Source: Saprospiraceae bacterium (GTDB lineage: Bacteria > Bacteroidota > Bacteroidia > Chitinophagales > Saprospiraceae). From it: DNA of 48,583 nucleotides. The number at the start of each line of letters is the position of its first letter. Positions within the stretch are counted from its first letter, which is position 1. This document shows, one piece after another, positions 45,016 through 48,583 of this stretch. The notes below the pieces were generated by a model, which saw only the letters and a program-made list of their open reading frames with translations, made no database searches and was not told the origin of the DNA. A program made the position numbers and the translations under genes. The stretch lies in contig JAIBCI010000113.1 of the NCBI GenBank assembly GCA_019694255.1, forward strand, positions 1-48,583. Reading direction: 5' to 3'.

Positions 45016-45866
45016 TTTTTGATTTTTTTATTATTTTGATGCAAACTTACGAATTGTTTCGTAGATGCTAAGCTTTTCTTTTCAATACTTAGCCCAAATA
45101 ATGCGTAATCATATAAAACCGGGTCTTCCGGATTCAATTTCATACAAGCTCTTGAAAGTTCTTCAACCGCCTTCCAGTCCATAGTTTTACGTTCCAAAAG
45201 CCCCAATACACGAGCTGAACGCTCAACATGAACATCGAGCGGTAAAAAAAGTTGCTCCGGACTGATACACTTCCAGATTCCAAAATCAACCCCTTGATGA
45301 TCCGAACGAACCATCCAGCGCAAAAACATCAGAAGTCGCTTACATCTGGAGCCTGAAGAAGGCTTGGGTAAATGCTTCCTTGTTCTGTGGGGCACATCAG
45401 ATAAGCTGAAAAATCTTTTATGAAAATTTTCAATAATACCTTCGATACTTCCTTGAACCACGGGGTTCTGGATCAAAAAGGCCTCTTCTAGGCTTTCATG
45501 AACCTGATAGATATCACGTAATGCATGAAGAAAGTAAAGGCAGTCCGTATAGTTAAATGTCCTGTGACAATACTTTTCAAAACGTCTCAGATCATGCGCT
45601 TGGTGTTCCGTAACAAATTGATGCGGAGCATTATCCATAAGAGCCATTAACCTGCTGGCACTTTTGATGATGGATTTTCGCTGTCCCCAAGACAGTACAG
45701 AGGTCCAAAAGCCCGCAATTTCAATATCCTGTTTTTTGCTGTACTGGTGAGGAATACTGATGGGATCATCAGTTATAAAGTCAGGCTGGTTATATTTGAC
45801 CGCATAATAGTCAAGTATATGTTTGACCCTTAGCTCATCAATACTTAAGTTCTGTTGAACTGGCAT
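45012..45866 (-). CDS. TIGR02757 (DUF2400) family protein
   Basis: The 284-residue protein has the family landmarks M-F-L-R-W-M-V-R-S-D, G-V-D-F-G-I-W and L-P-L-D-V-H-V. ATG 45866 is preferred, because the ORF could begin 14 codons earlier with no support. The role is unknown. It is first in a two-gene unit with the M16 peptidase, which overlaps it by four bases. Confidence 0.85.
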   Translation of the reverse strand: MPVQQNLSIDELRVKHILDYYAVKYNQPDFITDDPISIPHQYSKKQDIEIAGFWTSVLSWGQRKSIIKSASRLMALMDNAPHQFVTEHQAHDLRRFEKYCHRTFNYTDCLYFLHALRDIYQVHESLEEAFLIQNPVVQGSIEGIIENFHKRFFSLSDVPHRTRKHLPKPSSGSRCKRLLMFLRWMVRSDHQGVDFGIWKCISPEQLFLPLDVHVERSARVLGLLERKTMDWKAVEELSRACMKLNPEDPVLYDYALFGLSIEKKSLASTKQFVSLHQNNKKIKK

Positions 45867-45972
45867 TAGATTAATACTATTTGTAAATGAAACACTTACA
45901 ATCAACATCAGTTTTGTGCGTTACTCTCCAAACAATAGTATTTCATTTTTTAAAAGGACGTAATTTTACCGT

Positions 45973-46884
45973 ATGAAAAATAAGGGTTATATTTTTTCTT
46001 TCCTTTTACTCGGTTTCGCTGTAGGGGTGTTGTTTGTTACACTGCTTTCAAACAAGAAAGTCAGTGGTTTTTCATTTGATCCGGTACAACAATCTATCCG
46101 GGGTATCCGGATTAATCAGGCCATAACCTTCGCAGGTGAACCTATCCCCATTAACTCAGATGACATCTCCGAAAGACTGGAACGTGAACTTCTGATCAAT
46201 ACTTACCAACATAGTTCGACTTTAATTTGCCTCAAGCTGGCCAATCGTTATCTCTCACAGGTTGCAGCAATCTTTAAAGAAGAGGGTTTGCCAGAAGATC
46301 TGAAATATATCGCGGTCGCAGAAAGTGCCTTGAGGAATGCTGTATCTTCTGCAGGAGCCAAAGGGATATGGCAGTTTAAAGAAGCTACTGCAATGGAAAT
46401 GGGTTTGACTGTGAATGATTATATTGATGAGAGAAATAATTTCGAAAAATGCACCCATGCGGCTGCAAAATACTTAAGAAATTTACATGAAAGGTTCGGT
46501 ACATGGGCTTTAGCTTGTGCAGCTTATAATATGGGACCTTCAGCACTTTCAGTTGCCATGGCCGAACAAAAAGAAAAATCTTTTTTTGATCTGAATCTTT
46601 CTGAGGAGACAAACCGATACTTATTCAGAATTCTGGCATATAAAGAAATTATGTCAAATCCAGATAAATTTGGCTACATTCTGGATAAATCAGATTTATA
46701 CCCTGAATACAAATCGTATTCTGTAGTTAAGGTTGACTCTTCAATCAACAGCCTTGCAGATTTTGCACATCGTAATGGTATTACTTACCGTGATTTAAAA
46801 TTGTACAATCCCTGGTTGCTGAAAAGTAGCCTTATCAATAAAAATAAAGCGGTTTACGAAATTCGCATTCCATCTGAATTATAG
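45973..46884 (+). CDS. Lytic transglycosylase, membrane-anchored, MltD-like
   Basis: The 303-residue protein has an N-terminal membrane segment (residues 7-25) and a soluble lytic transglycosylase domain with catalytic Glu117 (A-V-A-E-S-A-L), G-A-K-G-I-W-Q-F (128-135) and A-Y-N-M-G-P (184-189). A C-terminal LysM-like stretch is present (A-H-R-N-G-I-T-Y-R-D-L, P-W-L-L). It cleaves peptidoglycan glycan strands, forming anhydromuropeptides. It is 44 bases upstream of the GH3 gene on the same strand. Confidence 0.9.
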   Translation: MKNKGYIFSFLLLGFAVGVLFVTLLSNKKVSGFSFDPVQQSIRGIRINQAITFAGEPIPINSDDISERLERELLINTYQHSSTLICLKLANRYLSQVAAIFKEEGLPEDLKYIAVAESALRNAVSSAGAKGIWQFKEATAMEMGLTVNDYIDERNNFEKCTHAAAKYLRNLHERFGTWALACAAYNMGPSALSVAMAEQKEKSFFDLNLSEETNRYLFRILAYKEIMSNPDKFGYILDKSDLYPEYKSYSVVKVDSSINSLADFAHRNGITYRDLKLYNPWLLKSSLINKNKAVYEIRIPSEL

Positions 46885-46928
46885 TTTAATTCAAATGAAT
46901 TCGCTTTTTGAAAATGTAGTATGGTAGT

Positions 46929-48446
46929 ATGGGCTTAATTAATTTCCTCTGGTCTAAGTATTTATCGATCCCTTGCGCTGAGATCAATGAATTTATTAAC
47001 AATCCAGAGAAGGCACAGGAAGATCAGTTACTTCAAATTATCAAAACTGCGGCGGATACTGAATGGGGTTTAAAATACGATTATCGGAATATTTCATCGG
47101 TAAGTGATTTCTTGAATGTTGTGCCATTGAATGAATACGATGAAATCAAAAGCTATATATTCCGTATGATGAAAGGAGAGGAAGATGTCCTTTGGCCTGG
47201 TAGGGTAAGTCATTTTGCCAAATCCTCAGGAACAACTTCCGATAAAAGTAAATTTATTCCAATACCTTCAGAAAATCACCGGAATTGCCACTCCAAAGCA
47301 GGGCTTCACCTGATCGCTTCAATTTATAATCAGTTGCCGGATTGCTCATTATTGGATGGCAAAAGTATCATACTCGCTGGATCTTGCAGAAACGATTACC
47401 CGGAATATCCGGGTGCCATAATCGGAGATGTATCCGCGGTGATTTACAAAAATTTATCTGCAATTTTAAAGAGCTTTTTGGTTCCGTCAGAAGAATTTAA
47501 CCTACTTGAAGATTCTGAAAAAAAATTAGATATTATTGCCGAAAAATGCATTGATGAAGATGTAAGGCTTCTGGTTGGTTCTCCAACATGGATGTTGATT
47601 CTTTTTCGGAAAATTCTGGCTATAACTGGAAAAAGTAATATGCTGGAAGTTTGGCCTCATTTCGAGATACTAATACATGGGGCCGTAAGCTTCGTTCCAT
47701 ATAGAAATACATTTAAGGAATTATTTCCATCTGATAATGTTCATTTCTTTGAAGCGTACAACGCATCAGAAGGATACTTTGCATTTCAGGATAAAGACAA
47801 GACGGATGACTTGCTTTTACTACTTGATGTTGGTGTTTTTTATGAATTCATTACCCCTGAACAGCTTAATCGCCCTTCACCTAAGACACTCCTTCTCGGT
47901 GAAGTTCAGACGGCCATCAACTATGCTGTCATCATCACGACCAATTCCGGTTTATATAGATATATCTTAGGCGACACGATAACATTTACCTGTCTGAAAC
48001 CTTTTCGGATTAGAATCACAGGAAGAATTAAGCAGTTCATCAACGTATTTGGGGAAGAATTAATGGTAGCCACTACGGATGAAGCGGTCAGGCGTTGTTG
48101 CGAACAATTTAATGTCCGTGTCAGGGACTATACGGTTGCTCCGGTTTTTCAGGAGGGAGACCAGGCGAAGGGAGGACACGAATGGATCATTGAATTCGAA
48201 TCTGAAGTTCCTGATATTCATGCTTTCGCCGAATCGCTTGATCAGGCCATTCAATCCTTGAATTCGGATTATGAAGCCAAGCGATATAAAGGACTGGCTC
48301 TGAACAGATTAATATTGCACCTTGCACGTCCGGGATGCTTTTCTGACTGGATGCAGGCTACCAACAGAATTGGTGCTCAAAAAAAAGTCCCCCGATTGTC
48401 TAATGAGCGAATTTTTCTCGAGGAAATTCTTCAATTTATCAAATAA
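46929..48446 (+). CDS. GH3 auxin-responsive promoter family protein (acyl-acid-amido synthetase-like)
   Basis: The 505-residue protein belongs to the GH3 branch of the adenylate-forming enzymes. It has the ATP motif S99-S-G-T-T-S-D-K-S-K-F, the E-A-Y-N-A-S-E-G-Y-F segment, Y-R-Y-I-L-G-D and G-R-I-K-Q-F-I-N-V-F-G-E-E. Plant GH3 enzymes join amino acids to hormone acids; bacterial ones are mostly uncharacterised, so the substrate here is unknown. It follows the lytic transglycosylase by 44 bases. The remaining 137 bases of the window are AT-rich and show no gene. Confidence 0.9.
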   Translation: MGLINFLWSKYLSIPCAEINEFINNPEKAQEDQLLQIIKTAADTEWGLKYDYRNISSVSDFLNVVPLNEYDEIKSYIFRMMKGEEDVLWPGRVSHFAKSSGTTSDKSKFIPIPSENHRNCHSKAGLHLIASIYNQLPDCSLLDGKSIILAGSCRNDYPEYPGAIIGDVSAVIYKNLSAILKSFLVPSEEFNLLEDSEKKLDIIAEKCIDEDVRLLVGSPTWMLILFRKILAITGKSNMLEVWPHFEILIHGAVSFVPYRNTFKELFPSDNVHFFEAYNASEGYFAFQDKDKTDDLLLLLDVGVFYEFITPEQLNRPSPKTLLLGEVQTAINYAVIITTNSGLYRYILGDTITFTCLKPFRIRITGRIKQFINVFGEELMVATTDEAVRRCCEQFNVRVRDYTVAPVFQEGDQAKGGHEWIIEFESEVPDIHAFAESLDQAIQSLNSDYEAKRYKGLALNRLILHLARPGCFSDWMQATNRIGAQKKVPRLSNERIFLEEILQFIK

Positions 48447-48583
48447 TTACAATTTCCGGATAAAAAAATTTTTACCAGACCCCGCGAAGCGTATTTTTAT
48501 AAATACCTGATTATCAGTATTTTAAACATAATCATAAGTTATATATAATAATATCTAGTTTTGTCATAAACAACTGATATAAA

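Noticed and set aside
1-48583. CRISPR array, tRNA or rRNA genes, prophage or defence island
   Set aside because: No regularly spaced repeats, no cloverleaf or conserved rRNA sequence, and no phage or defence genes were seen on reading both strands.

Overview
The window looks like a chromosomal segment of a Bacteroidota bacterium, most likely a gliding-lineage group such as Saprospiria, Cytophagia or Flavobacteriia. The evidence is the gliding and type IX secretion genes sprA, gldD and gldE, the conserved-looking order mutY-ssb-gldE-gldD, Bacteroidota-typical families (DUF3078, DUF4199, DUF3109, TIGR02757, BatA-domain proteins, YkuD_2 transpeptidases) and repeated TAnnTTTG promoter motifs a short way upstream of genes. 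The genus cannot be named from the sequence alone.

Layout. Positions 1-125 hold the 3' end of an IS66-family transposase, followed by about 530 bases of AT-rich DNA without a recognisable gene. From 0.66 to 10.1 kb lies an envelope and hydrolase block: two overlapping L,D-transpeptidase-fold genes, a secreted M28 peptidase with a PDZ domain (opposite strand), a large lipoprotein of glycoside hydrolase family 2 that seems to have lost catalytic residues, a membrane-anchored SRPBCC/GyrI-like protein, an M15 peptidase and a PRX-like thioredoxin protein. From 10.1 to 18.1 kb on the minus strand are sprA (about 2,435 residues) and ruvA.

From 18.2 to 22.6 kb a tightly packed plus-strand operon encodes a BatA/vWA membrane protein, a dihydroorotase-like protein without the HxH metal motif, a DUF4199 membrane protein and a small unknown membrane protein. 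From 22.6 to 32.4 kb are housekeeping and metabolic genes: pth, a radical SAM/SPASM protein, DUF3109, an ElaA-like GNAT, dnaX, nadE, an SPFH protein, and an overlapping pair formed by hutH and a PagL-like lipid A deacylase.

From 32.5 to 38.7 kb are recA and the convergent minus-strand run M28 peptidase-mutY-ssb-gldE-gldD. A 1.1-kb AT-rich gap (38.7-39.8 kb), with at most two tiny ORFs, precedes a DUF3078 outer-membrane barrel protein. The right end has a TPR lipoprotein whose start codon directly abuts an intrinsic terminator, a tandem-domain M16 peptidase coupled to a TIGR02757 gene, a lytic transglycosylase and a GH3-like acyl-acid-amido synthetase.

Common themes are cell-envelope remodelling (two L,D-transpeptidases, M15 peptidase, lytic transglycosylase, lipid A deacylase), type IX secretion and gliding (sprA, gldD, gldE), and DNA maintenance (ruvA, dnaX, recA, ssb, mutY). 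I found no CRISPR array, tRNA, rRNA, prophage, defence island or clear biosynthetic cluster. The window is mostly core genome. The best leads are the degenerate GH2 protein, the terminator-abutted TPR gene, the metal-site-deficient dihydroorotase homologue, repeated obligatory TTG starts and two possible leaderless start sites.
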